Shown here piece after piece: positions 26,936 to 38,785 of a stretch of 64,000 nt of DNA. The stretch is taken from NCBI RefSeq assembly GCF_018991925.1, contig NW_024756914.1, forward strand, positions 3,207,848 to 3,271,847. Direction: 5' to 3'. The stretch's first letter is position 1; each line of letters begins with the position of its first letter. This DNA comes from Homarus americanus (Eukaryota; Arthropoda; Malacostraca; Decapoda; Nephropidae). The notes under the pieces were generated by a model. That model did no database searches and was not told the origin of the DNA. It saw only the letters and a list, made by a program, of their open reading frames with translations. The translations under genes and the position numbers were made by a program.

Positions 26936-27189
26936 CATCTCAGCTATATACAAGCCCCCTCCTTCAACACAGTAAAACAGCTTAAATTGCTTCTCTCGTG
27001 CCAAGCATTAATGAAATTCCGCTAAGATTATTATTTTCTTCTCTCGACTTTTCTGAATCCTCGTATACATTATCATTTATATTATGTAGTGTTCCTTCTT
27101 CCTTGTTTATCACGTGTTCTGTCTCCCTCTTTCGTTATTAGCTTTAATGTATCTCCTCCTGTTGGTTATATTGTCATCTCTTGTAATAC

Positions 27190-27371
27190 AGTAAAACTTC
27201 TATATAACGGACTTCTTTCATTATTTAATCCGTTAAATGGGGAGTTCATATCTAACGGAGGCTTGATATAACGGACTTTCATCTCTATATTGTTCGTTAG
27301 ATGGAGGTTTCACATCTAATGGACCCTTGATATAACGGACTTTTCTCACCATGTAATTCGTTATATGGAAG

Positions 27372-27423
<52 letters not shown>
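27190..27423. repeat. About 67 bp minisatellite, then (CT)n
   Basis: Three copies of a unit with TATATAACGGACTT and CGTTANATGGA at 27,200-27,370, followed by a perfect CT run at about 27,373-27,423. Confidence 0.87.
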
Positions 27424-27427
<4 letters not shown>

Positions 27428-27731
27428 TCTTTGTTTAAATTATCACCTCCTGCGTTATACTTCTGCTTTATCACGCTTCCCCCCTTACCTCAAATTATTC
27501 CGTCGTATATATTATCACCTATTTTATCATATTTTCTGGTTATCTCTCACATTATTCCTTGCGTTTTTATCATCGCCTCTTGCTTTAATTTCTACTTTAT
27601 CATATATCTTCACATCCTATAAATTATCACCCTTTTTGTATTAATTCCTTGGTTTCTTATGTGTTTTGGTTTCGTATAAATTATCATATTCTGCATTAAT
27701 CCTTATAAGTCACTATATCTTCTGACTCAAT

Positions 27732-27788
27732 ATGGGGAGGTGAGGTGAGGTGAGGTGAGGTGAGGTGAGGTGAGGTGAGGTGAGGTGA
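27732..27788. repeat. (AGGTG)n pentamer microsatellite
   Basis: About eleven perfect GGTGA/AGGTG pentamers. Confidence 0.98.
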
Positions 27789-27832
27789 AGTCACTCAAAA
27801 TCATAATAACAAGTTACCTTTCATCTGTATTC

Positions 27833-27933
27833 TGACGTCACCAGATACAGAGGCACATGTAAACAGACAAGCCCTGTGATTGGACGAAATGCCACTTAAG
27901 ACCTTCCTAACTTTTACCAAGATCCACCAATCA
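27833..27933 (+). promoter_or_regulatory. Promoter-like cluster: CRE plus two CCAAT boxes
   Basis: TGACGTCA at 27,833-27,840, TGATTGG at 27,877-27,883 and CCAATCA at 27,927-27,933 lie within 100 bases, about 150 bases upstream of an ATG in a good initiation context. A transcription start cannot be placed from sequence alone. Confidence 0.4.
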
Positions 27934-28079
27934 GAGGTGATCGTGCCAACTTTGTAACTGAAATCTGGAGGTTATTCAACTTTTTTTTTCCCCTTTTCGC
28001 AACTCGATAACAAATTCAAGACTCAATTTCGCCAAAAAAGAAAGAAAAAAGAATCGTGTAGTGTTTTCTTCCTCGTCAA

Positions 28080-28262
28080 ATGGTGTTGAGTGAACGTATC
28101 TATCTAGTTAAAAAGTCTCAGTGTAATTTAGCGGCCATCATTGTCCTGAAGATAGATGCACTCTTACGTCTCAAGTTAAGAGGAATATTTAAGTTAGGAA
28201 CCTTTGAGGATCCGTTGGGTAAGATGAAGCATTTAGTCATTAATTCTGAAGTCTTTGCTTGA
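28080..28262 (+). CDS. Unrecognised 60-residue ORF
   Basis: An open frame begins with ATG in a favourable context (CAAATGG) and ends with TGA after 60 codons. Unlike most open frames here it is not low-complexity: it uses a balanced set of residues, has a Leu/Ile/Arg/Lys-rich stretch (about residues 18-38) that could form an amphipathic helix, and no signal peptide, cysteine motif or known domain that I can name. It follows the CRE/CCAAT cluster by about 150 bases. It could be a small gene, an exon, or chance. Confidence 0.25.
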   Translation: MVLSERIYLVKKSQCNLAAIIVLKIDALLRLKLRGIFKLGTFEDPLGKMKHLVINSEVFA

Positions 28263-28337
28263 GAGAGTTGGACGGAGGACAACACAGTCAAAGTGAACCT
28301 ATTATCTTTAGCATAAGATATTTATGCTTAACATATA

Positions 28338-28370
28338 GGAGTTATTATTATTATTATTATTATTATTACG
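28338..28370. repeat. (ATT)n microsatellite
   Basis: Perfect ATT run of about 30 bases. Confidence 0.97.
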
Positions 28371-28424
28371 AACACACCAGTTAGCAAGACGCATAGATCC
28401 GTTGGTAGCCCTGGCTGGTACTAC

Positions 28425-28675
28425 ATGGCCTTGGTAGCCCTGCATAGCATATATATCGATTGTCAGCCTACATGATGAACAGTTGGCAGCCCTGAACAAC
28501 GAATACTTGGTAGCCCTACACGATGATTCCAGCAGGTGGCAGCCCTGTAGGAGTAACAGTTGGCAGCCCTGTAAGAGTAACAGTTGGCAGCCCTGCATAA
28601 TGACTCGTTTACGGCTCCATTTAAAGACTGCAGCAAGTGGCAGCCCTGCAGGAGGAACAGGTGGCAGCCTTGGGT
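28425..28675. repeat. Degenerate GTGGCAGCCCTG minisatellite
   Basis: TTGGCAGCCCTG or TTGGTAGCCCTG occurs about ten times at spacings of 23-48 bases. Two adjacent units (about 28,545-28,590) are nearly identical. Confidence 0.85.
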
Positions 28676-28979
28676 CGTATGTCAGCATAATGAGCAGGTC
28701 CACAGATCCAGTCTTAAAGCTAAATAATTCCTGGTCTTTATGTCTTAATGGATATCTCTAGGCTAGTCTTTCCTTCAACACTCTTAATTCATATCTCTTC
28801 TATTATTTAAGTCCTCCTTGGGTTTTTCCAGGCATTATTTTGTTGAGTTATTTCTAAGTTTATTTCGCAACCAAAACTATTTCAGTGTTATAATTTTTTA
28901 CAGAATATTTTCACTTAATATAATTACACTTCTCCTCTGGTTCTGTGTGACTAATATTCTGTCTGTCTCTGTAATTTGT

Positions 28980-29575
28980 ATTCTTATATTTAAATTCCTA
29001 TTCTTGTTTATCTGTCTTCCTTCACTTTATTCTCTCTCTCTTTCTTTCCATCTCTTTCTAAGTATCATTTTCCCCCTCTCTTACACCTCTCCTTCCCTCT
29101 CGCTCTGACTATTCCTTCTCACTTTTTCTCTTACTCCCTCCCTCCCTTTGTTCTTCTCTCCCACACACTCTCCCCCCCCCCCTTCCCTCTAACTCCCACC
29201 TCCTCTCTCTTCCTCCTTCCCACACACACTTTCCCTCCCTCTCCTCCCTTTCCTCTCTCTCCTACCTTTCCTCCCTCTCCTCCCTCTCCCTAACTCCTCA
29301 CCTCTCATCTCATTTCTTGAGACTTTTCCCCCCAGGATGGTCGACGCCGGACTCACCTTGGTAAAATATTTGTCCTGGGTAAAAAAAAATCAATCAATGG
29401 CGGATATTTTTAACTCCCGATATTTTCCTCCGATGGAATTTGAAATCCTTCTCCTTCCTCTCTTCTTCCTCTCTACATTCTCCTTCCCTCTCCTCCTATC
29501 TTCTAACTCTTTTCTCTCCCTCCATACTCTCTTTCCTCCCTCTGCCCCCTCTAATTCTTCTTCCCCTCAAAAATA
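28980..29575. repeat. Pyrimidine-rich tracts
   Basis: C/T-rich sequence with CCCTCTCCTCC-type words at about 29,030-29,325 and again at about 29,440-29,570. The short intervening sequence has no recognised exon. Confidence 0.75.
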
Positions 29576-29809
29576 GAGAACTTGTGCGGTCTCTAATAAC
29601 CCCTCTTAAAAAAAACCTTCCACGCATCTTGATGTTCTCGAGAACATAAAGTGGAGTGGTTTCTGTGGTTTCTAATCCCCGGTTAAGCTAGACGGTCGGG
29701 GATTAAATAACTTCCGCCCTGACAGGATTCCGTATTATTTAAAATCCTCGAACTGATTTTTTAAAAGATTTGTCAGTTTAAAAGGTCGACGTGAAATGCA
29801 TAAATACTT

Positions 29810-30310
29810 GACCTGGCCTGATCTGACCTAACCTGATCTGACCTGACCTGAGCTAATCTGATGTGACCTGACCTGACCTGACACATAATTGGGATTTAAA
29901 CTTTACCTAATCTAACTTAATGTGTTTAAAACTTTCACCGGAATCGACGCAGTAAGTTCAAAACTCTGCCCTGAACTGACTTATTGAGCTTTATGATCTT
30001 TACATGGTCTGAACTGACTGAACTGACACAATGGTCCCTAGTTCTAAAAGTCCCAAATCTTAACGGCCCCAACACCTAATGGTTCACAGTCCTATTAAAC
30101 CCCTGCCAAACAAACCATCAGAATGAAGCTTCTTACTGCTGGGACCCATTTGGATTAGACTAATTACTGGTGATTAGGTCATTAGGATTGGGGACTATTA
30201 GAGCTGACACCCATTACGACTGGTGCCTATTAGATCTAAGGCCCATCTGATTAGTCATGTCCCCTGACCTGATGAAGTCACGACAACTTGACCTGACTCG
30301 ACTTGACCTA
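29810..30310. repeat. CCTGA/CCTAA-type degenerate pentamers and GGYCCATTAG words
   Basis: 29,810-29,885 has near-tandem ACCTGACCTGATCTGACC; 30,275-30,320 has a second short block. Between them are words like GACCCATTAGG, echoing the domain at 11,880-12,075. Confidence 0.7.
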
Positions 30311-30334
30311 ACCTAAACTATATCATACTGATTA

Positions 30335-30830
30335 TTAGTAGCCTGCCTGTCTGTCTGCCTGTCTGTCCCTCCTCCTCTCTTTCTCTGTCTCTCTCTCTCT
30401 CCCTTACTTCGTCTGCATTTCCTTCTCCCCGTCTCTCCTCCCACCATGAGTAAGCAAAGAAAAAAATAATCAAGAATAAAATCATTAATTAGTTGTCTCA
30501 AGAAAACAGAGGGGCCAATATGCAAACTAAATTAAGAGATGAACTCCCACACCAAGCTCACCAACTTCCATAATTAAATATTTCATTAACAGAATCACTT
30601 CATTAGCTCAGCCCAGAACTTTTTTCCCCCCTCTCTGAAGACTTTGGAAATCAGTGAACGACCATGAGCCAAAATGTTGGAACTCGACCCCTGAAGACTG
30701 AAATAAAATCAGTCCTGCTAGAGACCAAGGTATTATATTTTTTTATTTTTTTATTTTTTTTGGCCCGAAGCAAATATGGAAAACGTGTGGTCTTTTTTTT
30801 TTCAATTCTGTGATTAAAATATTTCCTCCA
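30335..30830. other. Mixed unique sequence, no gene seen
   Basis: Contains (CTGT)n and CT blocks at about 30,345-30,410 and a T-rich stretch at 30,735-30,765. No exon recognised. Confidence 0.5.
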
Positions 30831-31240
30831 CAAAGACTTTATTCCATTTTCTCCTCTTCTGTCTTCCTTCTTTCCTCCTCTTCATCACCTATCTCCTTTC
30901 CGTCCCCTCTACCCAGCGCCATCTTCAACACCACTTTTCTTCTAAATTCCTCATCTCCCCTCTTCCTTTTCCTTTTCCCTCTTCTCCTTCCTTCCTTCCT
31001 TCCTTCTTTCCTCGTCTTCCACTCTCTCTGTCCTTTTCCATCTCCCCTTTCCCTCGTCTTTACCCTCCTCTCCCTTGTCCCTATCCATCTCCCTGATTCT
31101 CTCCTCCTTTTTCCCTCACCTTCTCTTACATCCTTCGCCCCCTCCTACTTCTTCTCTCCCTCCTTTTCCTACCTCACTTCTCCCTCCTCCTCCCTGCTAG
31201 CCTCCATCTACCTCTCCTCACCCTTCCTCCAGGACAAGTA
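30831..31240. repeat. Polypyrimidine tract
   Basis: About 400 bases of C/T-rich sequence with CTTCCTTCC and TCTCCTCC words. The 143-codon Ser/Pro/Leu open frame is compositional. Confidence 0.85.
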
Positions 31241-31249
31241 ATCCCCGGA

Positions 31250-31880
31250 TTTATTCTTATCAGCTGCTCAGCGTCTCTCCCTTACCAGAATGTGTCCATA
31301 AATCTCCCTCGTATTGACGTAAATCCGAAAATCCGGCCCTTGTCTTCTCCTATACCTAGACTGTCAAGGATTTATTCAAGGATTTAGGCCCGCAACTGGG
31401 GATGATTTACCTGGGGATTTATAAACACATTTACCTGTAATGATTTCGGACACAACAATGGGGGCCAATATGGCGTCGAAATTACGCTTGGACTTTAAAC
31501 TTACAAATCCTCTTTGTGAACTCTCAGACAGATAAATCCCACTACATCAATCTTTAAATCGCTTTGTGAATTCTCTGGCTGGTAAATCTCACTGTGTTAA
31601 TCGTCAAAATCCCTCACTACGACCAACCAAACCAACAAATCCCATTAAATTGAATCGTAAAATCTGTTTACGCGATTTTCTAAATACACCTAACAGCATA
31701 AATCCCAAATTCATCGTCCAAGACATTTTTAGATCAAATTAAATCCCATAAAGACCTTTTATAGACAAAAATAAATCCCACCATAACAGTTTTTATACGA
31801 ATTACATCAGTAGAATTAAATCCCAATCACAACTGTTTTAGATCAATTAAATCCCAGTTCGAGAATCACCATTAATTTCC
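31250..31880. repeat. Word-biased region (TAAATCCC)
   Basis: TAAATCCC, ATTAAATCCCA and CAAATCCC recur about fifteen times at irregular spacing, without a clean unit length. Confidence 0.6.
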
Positions 31881-32026
31881 ATGTTAATTCTGGCCTTTTC
31901 TAAACCGTGTGTAAAATCCTACACGATTTACGCTATAAAAAGAAGTTCTATTTTGGCCCTCGGGTAAAATAAGGCACAATAAGGGATGAAAAATGCCAGG
32001 GGTTAATCGCCTCGGGAGGGGGGAGG

Positions 32027-32029
<3 letters not shown>

Positions 32030-32109
<80 letters not shown>
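32030..32109. repeat. (GA)n microsatellite, long
   Basis: About 80 bases of perfect GA. Confidence 0.98.
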
Positions 32110-32113
<4 letters not shown>

Positions 32114-32129
32114 TAACAGTCATGTGGGT

Positions 32130-32660
32130 GTGATATGCTGCTAGCTGGCCTTAGCCTTATTGACCAATCCAGGGATAGTTTAGCTTAGCTGGGGGACGGG
32201 TAGCTGAGGAGTGCTAAGGAGGGCTAAATCGGATTTGTGTGTAGTTGAGGGCTAGGTGAATGCTGGCTGAGGGCTAGGTGAGGACTATGTGGGTGTAAAT
32301 AGCTGAAGTTAGCTGAGAAGAATGTATAAATCTACAAATTTGAGCTTTTAGGTCATGGACGAAAGCTAAAAACGAATATTAATATTCTGAAAACGATAAA
32401 AACCATTTGGTAAGTCTATAGCTTTCTAAAGAATAAGAAAGACTAATATATCACAACTTTAGCTTTTTCTGACGGAGTAACGAGGCTAAAATGCTCAATC
32501 TTAGCTGCCTGATGATGAAGGAAAGGTGAAGAACGCAAGACATCCCCAGCTTCTAATTAGCGTCCTGTGAGCTAAAAAAAAGCTAACAGACATGATCTTA
32601 TCTTTGAGTATTAGCTTTTTTGGGAGTGTGAGAAAAAATACTAGCGTCCGAATTTTAGCA
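32130..32660. repeat. Word-biased region (TAGCT / GGGCTAGG)
   Basis: TAGCTG, GAGGGCTAGGTGA and TTAGCTTTTT words recur many times over 500 bases. Confidence 0.6.
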
Positions 32661-32683
32661 GATGGGTTTAGCTTTTTGTCAGG

Positions 32684-32684
<1 letters not shown>

Positions 32685-32723
<39 letters not shown>
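32685..32723. repeat. (ATT)n microsatellite
   Basis: Perfect ATT run. Confidence 0.97.
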
Positions 32724-32725
<2 letters not shown>

Positions 32726-32859
32726 ACTGTTAGAAATATAATTAATCTTACCATCACCAATATTATTTTTATTATTAGCATATCCTACTAAAATAAACAA
32801 TTCCCTCTCTATCTACAAGCAGAGTGAAGACACGAAACAAGATGGAACTCTGTAAATGC

Positions 32860-33300
32860 AATCCTCCATCTAGGTTTTTTATAGCTGTCTGTAAGGGGGG
32901 GGGGGTGAAGTCTAAATTAGGCAAGGTCTGTTTCCATCAAGCTCACTGATTAGAAGGTTAGAGTGAAGGTAAATTGGGGACTCCTTCACTCCATCTAGTT
33001 TTCTGGCCCAGGGGAATAGTCTCAGTCTCTTGTTCCATTATCGTCTACGTTTCCTATAAGACAGATGGAGTGCTTCATGTCAACAAAGTCTGGTTCCATC
33101 TATACTTTTCATGATGGAAGAAAAACGAAACTGAAATTCAACATGGAAAAAAAAATCGAAATGGACAGCAATGATGATGGAGGATGATTCTATATATATA
33201 TATACAAGGAAAACAAACCCATAATCCATCTTTTTTTCTTTCTTTTTTTTAAACTAGCGATGATGAAGAAACATTCCATCTATTTTTTGTTTATCTCATT
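32860..33300. repeat. Word-biased region (TTCCATCTA)
   Basis: CCATCTA or its close variants recur, along with GATGATGG words. The word overlaps the 14 bp unit of the large array at 52,890-61,300, but there is no tandem order here. Confidence 0.5.
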
Positions 33301-33708
33301 AATGAAAATGGGGAATAACTATTACCATATACACAAAAAATATACCATGTATGTTTTAAAAATCTACACAGATAATACACAAAATTGTTAAAAGGTTGTA
33401 TGAGAAGAACAAATCTACCTTTTAGTTTTTACAGAGGTCAAACGACGTAAATATTGAAAAGCTAAAATATACTATACTAGGTATATTTGGGAAGGCTTAA
33501 AGATTGGATGGTGCCTAAAGCTATAAAGCTATAATATTATTAATTTAGAATAAAAATCTTATGTTAAATTATACCAACGTACACGATAGAATGATGGTAA
33601 TAGAGGATATTGTGCCGGCAAGCAGTTCATATATTGAGGAAAGTTTACAATTAAGGTTCTCAGTGTGTGAAATATATATCTGTTGTTAAGTTACTATTTT
33701 TTTACATC
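33301..33708. other. AT-rich unique sequence, no gene seen
   Basis: No coding or RNA signature recognised. Confidence 0.5.
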
Positions 33709-33794
33709 ATTCACTCACTCACTCACTCACTCACTCACTCACTCACTCACTCACTCATAACCTCTCCAACTCTCTCTCTCTCTCTCTCTCTCTC
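33709..33794. repeat. (CACT)n and (CT)n microsatellites
   Basis: About twelve CACT tetramers (33,709-33,757), then a CT run (about 33,768-33,795). Confidence 0.97.
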
Positions 33795-34102
33795 CGTTAC
33801 TCACTACCGTTCACAGATGGCGTGGACCAACAACAAGGACACTCGATCCACTACTATCTGGTAACTCCTCCTGCCTGAGTTACCACCGATTTCTTTTTTT
33901 CTTCGTAGTATATTGAAGCTTCTGCAATTATCGTAATGAATCCAATTTTTGGCTCGCGGTCTGTATTTAATGGCGCTTTTACCCTGTTATTTTTAGGTTA
34001 AGGGTTCAAAGTCTAATATGTTTATCCGTGCTACAGTTCGCTTCTTTAGTTACAGTATTACAGTTTATCTTTTGTATTGCTGTTATTGTTATTATATTAG
34101 TG

Positions 34103-34312
<210 letters not shown>

Positions 34313-34488
34313 TAGCAACTTTAAAACCCACAAGTGTTGCCATTTGCCAGTCAGTCAATATTGATACAAAGTAAACATGAAAAATCATTCCAACTACAGC
34401 CAAAGATTTTATGTGTATAAATTTTAATAATAAATCTAACTGTTTTATTTCTTCAGGTTGAGATTAATGTAGTGATTATTTTACTATG

Positions 34489-34494
<6 letters not shown>

Positions 34495-34560
<66 letters not shown>
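34495..34560. repeat. (GA)n microsatellite
   Basis: Perfect GA run of about 64 bases followed by short CAGA units. Confidence 0.98.
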
Positions 34561-34565
<5 letters not shown>

Positions 34566-34739
34566 TCATAGACACAAGGGTAGATAAACAGACAGACAGA
34601 CACGCCAAGAGAGGTATAATAAACACAAACAAACAAACGGACAGAATATTTCCCAGTTTTTGAAAGACGTCTCTTCTCTGTTACCTCGTTTCAATCTTTC
34701 TCTCTACCTGTCTCTCTTCCTCCCACGGAATGAAAACCT

Positions 34740-35760
34740 GCGTGAAAATCCTACCCCACTGATGCCTCGATTAAATCCCCTACCTGAGAGAGATCGCAGA
34801 GGGGGATTAAGTGAGGGGGAAGTATCGGGGTATAAATACAGTAATCCTCTCTGAACAAACCCTGCAGCGCTGACCAACGGGGGCGGGATTAATGATCAAT
34901 GTCTTACAGAAGCGTTCCCTGTTGCGGATTACAAGGGATTTTAAGAAGGGATTTAATAGAGGAATTTTATGACATCTTAATTACTGGGGATAAATTTAAG
35001 TGCAGAATGAAAAAAAAATAGGATTTATTGTGTGGATTATTATTGGGATTTTTTTAAATAATGTGGAAGGGAGTTTTTAGGAGTGGATTACTCTAGGGAT
35101 TTATTATACCTATTTACCAATTTATTGTATTACTGTAAAACCAAGAAATTGCACCTTCATTTGCCTGGGATTTTATGGCCGGATTACTGAAAATTATGGA
35201 TCGAAGAGAACGGATTTACACAAAGTAAATCCCAAATGATTCTACAGGCATCACCAACACAAAAATACCAGAGATTAACAAAATAAATCCCAATGCATGT
35301 AACAAAATTTCGAGGGGATTACAGAGGGGGTTACTTTAAAGTGCAATACGATACTCCAAGTACGAGTAAATCCCCAGGAGATTAACGAAGGATTACTAAC
35401 ACCGACGTAATCCAAGTATCAGAATAGGCAACAGATTAGTAAAAGTGGTTAAGTATTATTCATTATTTGTGTTGGTGGCGAGTGGCGAGTAACGAGTGGC
35501 GAGTGGTAGGTAGCGAGTGACGAGTGGTGGGTGGCGAGTGACGAGTGGTGGGCCGAGGGGGGATTTTTCTATCAGCCACTCAGGAAAGACTACGGTAATC
35601 CCAGATATATGTAATCCCACCAGCGACGAGGGGATTATTTGGCAATCAATAATGCTCTATACAATAAATAAATCACCAAGTGATTACATAGGGATTAACA
35701 ATACGTTATATTCCTGGTTTAAGAAAGAAAACGGGGGATTATTCTCTGCATTATCGCCCA
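34740..35760. repeat. Word-biased region (GGGATTA / AAATCCC)
   Basis: GGGATTA, GGGATTT, TAAATCCC and TAATCCC occur over thirty times in both orientations across 1 kb. The vocabulary is the same as at 31,250-31,880. A denser block of GTGGCGAGTGACGA-type 10 bp units lies at about 35,470-35,555. Confidence 0.65.
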
Positions 35761-35764
35761 CTTC

Positions 35765-35852
35765 TCTCAGTCTGTCTGTCTGTCTGTCTGTCTGTTTATT
35801 TATTTCTGTCTGTCATTATTAAGTATTGTCGTTGCTATTTTCTGATGTTGTT

Positions 35853-35898
<46 letters not shown>
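35765..35898. repeat. (CTGT)n and (CT)n microsatellites
   Basis: Short CTGT run at about 35,770-35,795 and CT run at about 35,856-35,898. Confidence 0.96.
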
Positions 35899-35902
<4 letters not shown>

Positions 35903-36000
35903 CAAGGAATTATATGATCTACAAAATCACACTAATCATTCCTCTATAATTCTGACCATCCTTATATAATCACTATCCTCCTCCTATGACTATCATCGTG

Positions 36001-36236
36001 CTATAATTACCACCACCCTGCTATAATTATCACCACCCTGCTATAATTATCACCACCCTGCTATAATTATCACCACCCTGCTATAATTATCACCACCCTG
36101 CTATAATTATCACCACCCTGCTATAATTATCACCACCCTGCTATAATTATCACCACCCTGCTATAATTATCACCACCCTGCTATAATTATCACCACCCTG
36201 CTATAATTATCACCACCCTGCTATAATTATCACCAT
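36001..36236. repeat. 20 bp minisatellite, 12 copies, nearly perfect
   Basis: CTATAATTATCACCACCCTG repeats in exact 20-base register. Only the first copy (TTACC for TTATC) and the last copy differ. Degenerate relatives extend both ways from about 35,940 to 36,330. Confidence 0.97.
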
Positions 36237-36359
36237 AACTACTGCAACTATCATTCTGCTATCATAATCATCACCCTATAATCACGACCAGTAACATCAC
36301 ACCCGTCTATAATTTAAAAAGACCCTATAATTAAGATGAAAAGTTTTAAAACACTCTCA

Positions 36360-36665
36360 CTGAAGGCATGAAACGAAGCCCTGCAAAACTATATGTAAAT
36401 TAATTTTTTTTTTCAGGTGAAGGTAAAATATTATGCAATGAAATAAATGTGTGTTTTTTAATTGTTATCGATATATGTAAATGTAATGGTGTAGAAGGAG
36501 TTAAATTTTGTTGTACGTAATCATTGTACTTGTGTTAAACTGTACTTGTATAATAGCCAGTTTAATTGGGTGTACTGGGGTAATTAAATGTAATGCATTG
36601 ACGATTATTTAAAAAATATATATATAAAATAAAAATATCAATGGATTAACTTTAAGATGACATGA
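36360..36665. other. AT-rich, no gene seen
   Basis: Words TGTAA and TGTACTTG recur weakly. No gene signal. Confidence 0.5.
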
Positions 36666-36670
36666 ATTGA

Positions 36671-36727
<57 letters not shown>

Positions 36728-36729
36728 TT

Positions 36730-36778
<49 letters not shown>
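36671..36778. repeat. (TG)n and (TTA)n microsatellites
   Basis: TG run at 36,671-36,724 followed closely by a TTA run at 36,731-36,778. Confidence 0.97.
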
Positions 36779-37040
36779 CGATCTTAATCTATATCATTTC
36801 AGATCTAACGCACAGCAAAATAAATCACCAAAAAAAAACCACAGATAAAACACGAAAACATAAATGATAAAAGGTGGGTAACGAGGATACACCACATTCC
36901 CAGCCAGTCAGATCATTAACATCGACAAAAATACTTATATTCTCGTCAGTCAGTTAAGTGGCCCATCAGACTTGTAAGAGACAGTCAGATTGGCGGACAA
37001 ACTGACATGATTACGAAAAACAGCCCTTAGAGTATCCAAT

Positions 37041-37044
<4 letters not shown>

Positions 37045-37090
<46 letters not shown>

Positions 37091-37191
37091 AGGGAGAGAG
37101 AGAGAGGAGGAGAGGGGAGAGAGGGAGAGGGAGAGAGGGAGAGAGGGAGGAGAGAGAGAGGAGAGGGAGAGGGGAGAGGGAGAGAGGAGAG

Positions 37192-37235
<44 letters not shown>

Positions 37236-37238
37236 AGG
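37045..37238. repeat. Pure polypurine (GA)n/(GGGA)n tract
   Basis: About 194 bases of unbroken A/G on the plus strand: perfect GA first, then GGAGAGGGAGA variants. Confidence 0.97.
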
Positions 37239-37399
37239 CTTGAAATTCCCGGATGGTATGTGTGGTATATTTACTCTCAAATATTCAGTCCTCCCTCCTC
37301 CTCCTCCTTCCTTCTCCTTCCTCCTCTCCCCCATTAACAACACTTGTTGAGTTGCGAGTGGAATTCTCTAATGAAAACCAACGTTGGACGCAGCAGGCA

Positions 37400-37690
37400 T
37401 TTACCCTATTTCGCCATTGCATCATTGCATAATTTTTACCATTGCAACATTTAGTGAGTCTTTTATCTATCTGAACCATTTACCATCTCGTATTTGTAAC
37501 CTCTTACCACTGCAACAGCTCAACATTGCATCCCATTACCACTGTAAAAGTTCACCATTGCACACTCTCAATCATTACATCAGTTCACCATTGCATGTTT
37601 ATACCGTTGTACAGTTCACCAGTTTATTCTTTTACTAATGCACCATCTCACCACTAGTTCACCATTCCATTGCAACATTGCAGCAGGATC
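37400..37690. repeat. Word-biased region (ACCATTGCA)
   Basis: CCATTGCA or CACCATTGCA recurs about twelve times at spacings of 15-40 bases. Confidence 0.65.
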
Positions 37691-37735
37691 TCTGGCCACG
37701 TGTGCTTAGAATGTACAATATGTTCCCTTGTTTGT

Positions 37736-37739
<4 letters not shown>

Positions 37740-37773
<34 letters not shown>

Positions 37774-37840
37774 TCACATTTTCCCATTTAAAGCACCGGT
37801 CCACACCACAATAAACATGTATTTTATATGAATGTTTTCC

Positions 37841-37905
<65 letters not shown>
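37740..37905. repeat. (GA)n and (GT)n microsatellites
   Basis: GA run at 37,740-37,770; GT run of about 63 bases at 37,843-37,905. Confidence 0.97.
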
Positions 37906-37908
<3 letters not shown>

Positions 37909-38142
37909 ACGGTTCCTTTATAATAGTTTTACCCTTTCGACAACAATTGTGTTTTTATGTCATATTGCATCAGACAGCTCCATGGAAATTGATCCTATCT
38001 GACTGACTGACTCACTAACTGACCGATTCACTGTGGGATAAATATTTTACTGATTCAGTCAGCTTTATGAATGGTAAACCTGACTCATTCACTTACTCAC
38101 TCAATAAGATTTTTTTTTCATAAACAAGTATAAAACAAGAAC

Positions 38143-38143
38143 C

Positions 38144-38174
<31 letters not shown>

Positions 38175-38203
38175 TAGACAGAGAGACAGACAGACAGACA
38201 GAC
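38143..38203. repeat. (CAGA)n microsatellite
   Basis: About 60 bases of CAGA with one TAGA and one GAGA unit. Confidence 0.96.
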
Positions 38204-38329
38204 AACATCGCTCTCCGGGAACACGAGACTTGTGGAATACTGTACCAGCAATTTTGTGGACCACAGAGAAACACACACAGGGTACAAAGACCTCCACCCC
38301 CCCCCCTCCCCCCTCCCCTCCCCGTGACT

Positions 38330-38620
38330 GATGGTCCAGGGAGGTGAGGGAGGGAGGGGGTTAGGATGGGGGGTGGGCGGAGGAAGAGAAGGAAGGAAAC
38401 GAGGAGAAGGAAGGAAACGAGAAGAAGAGAATGGATAAAATAGAATAGAAGAGAAATAAGAGAAGAGAATACAGGGAAAGAAGGAGACGAGAACGAGGAG
38501 TAGAGAGATGAGGGAAAAAGGAAGATGATTATAGAAAAGAAATGGGAGAAGGGGGAGGAAGGATAGGGTGAGAGGAGACAAGGTAAAGAGTAGAGGGAGG
38601 CAAGGGGAAATGAGGAAATT

Positions 38621-38673
<53 letters not shown>

Positions 38674-38785
38674 CCCCACTTTTGGAATGAGTAGATTGGT
38701 AGCTGAGGGCGGGTTGGGTGGATGAGTGGGCGGGGTGGATGAGTGGGCGGGGTGGATGAGTGGGCGGGGTGGATGAGTGGATGAA
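38330..38785. repeat. Polypurine tract, (GA)n, 17 bp minisatellite
   Basis: A/G-rich from 38,335 to 38,620, perfect GA at 38,623-38,671, and four copies of GATGAGTGGGCGGGGTG at about 38,715-38,785. Confidence 0.9.
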
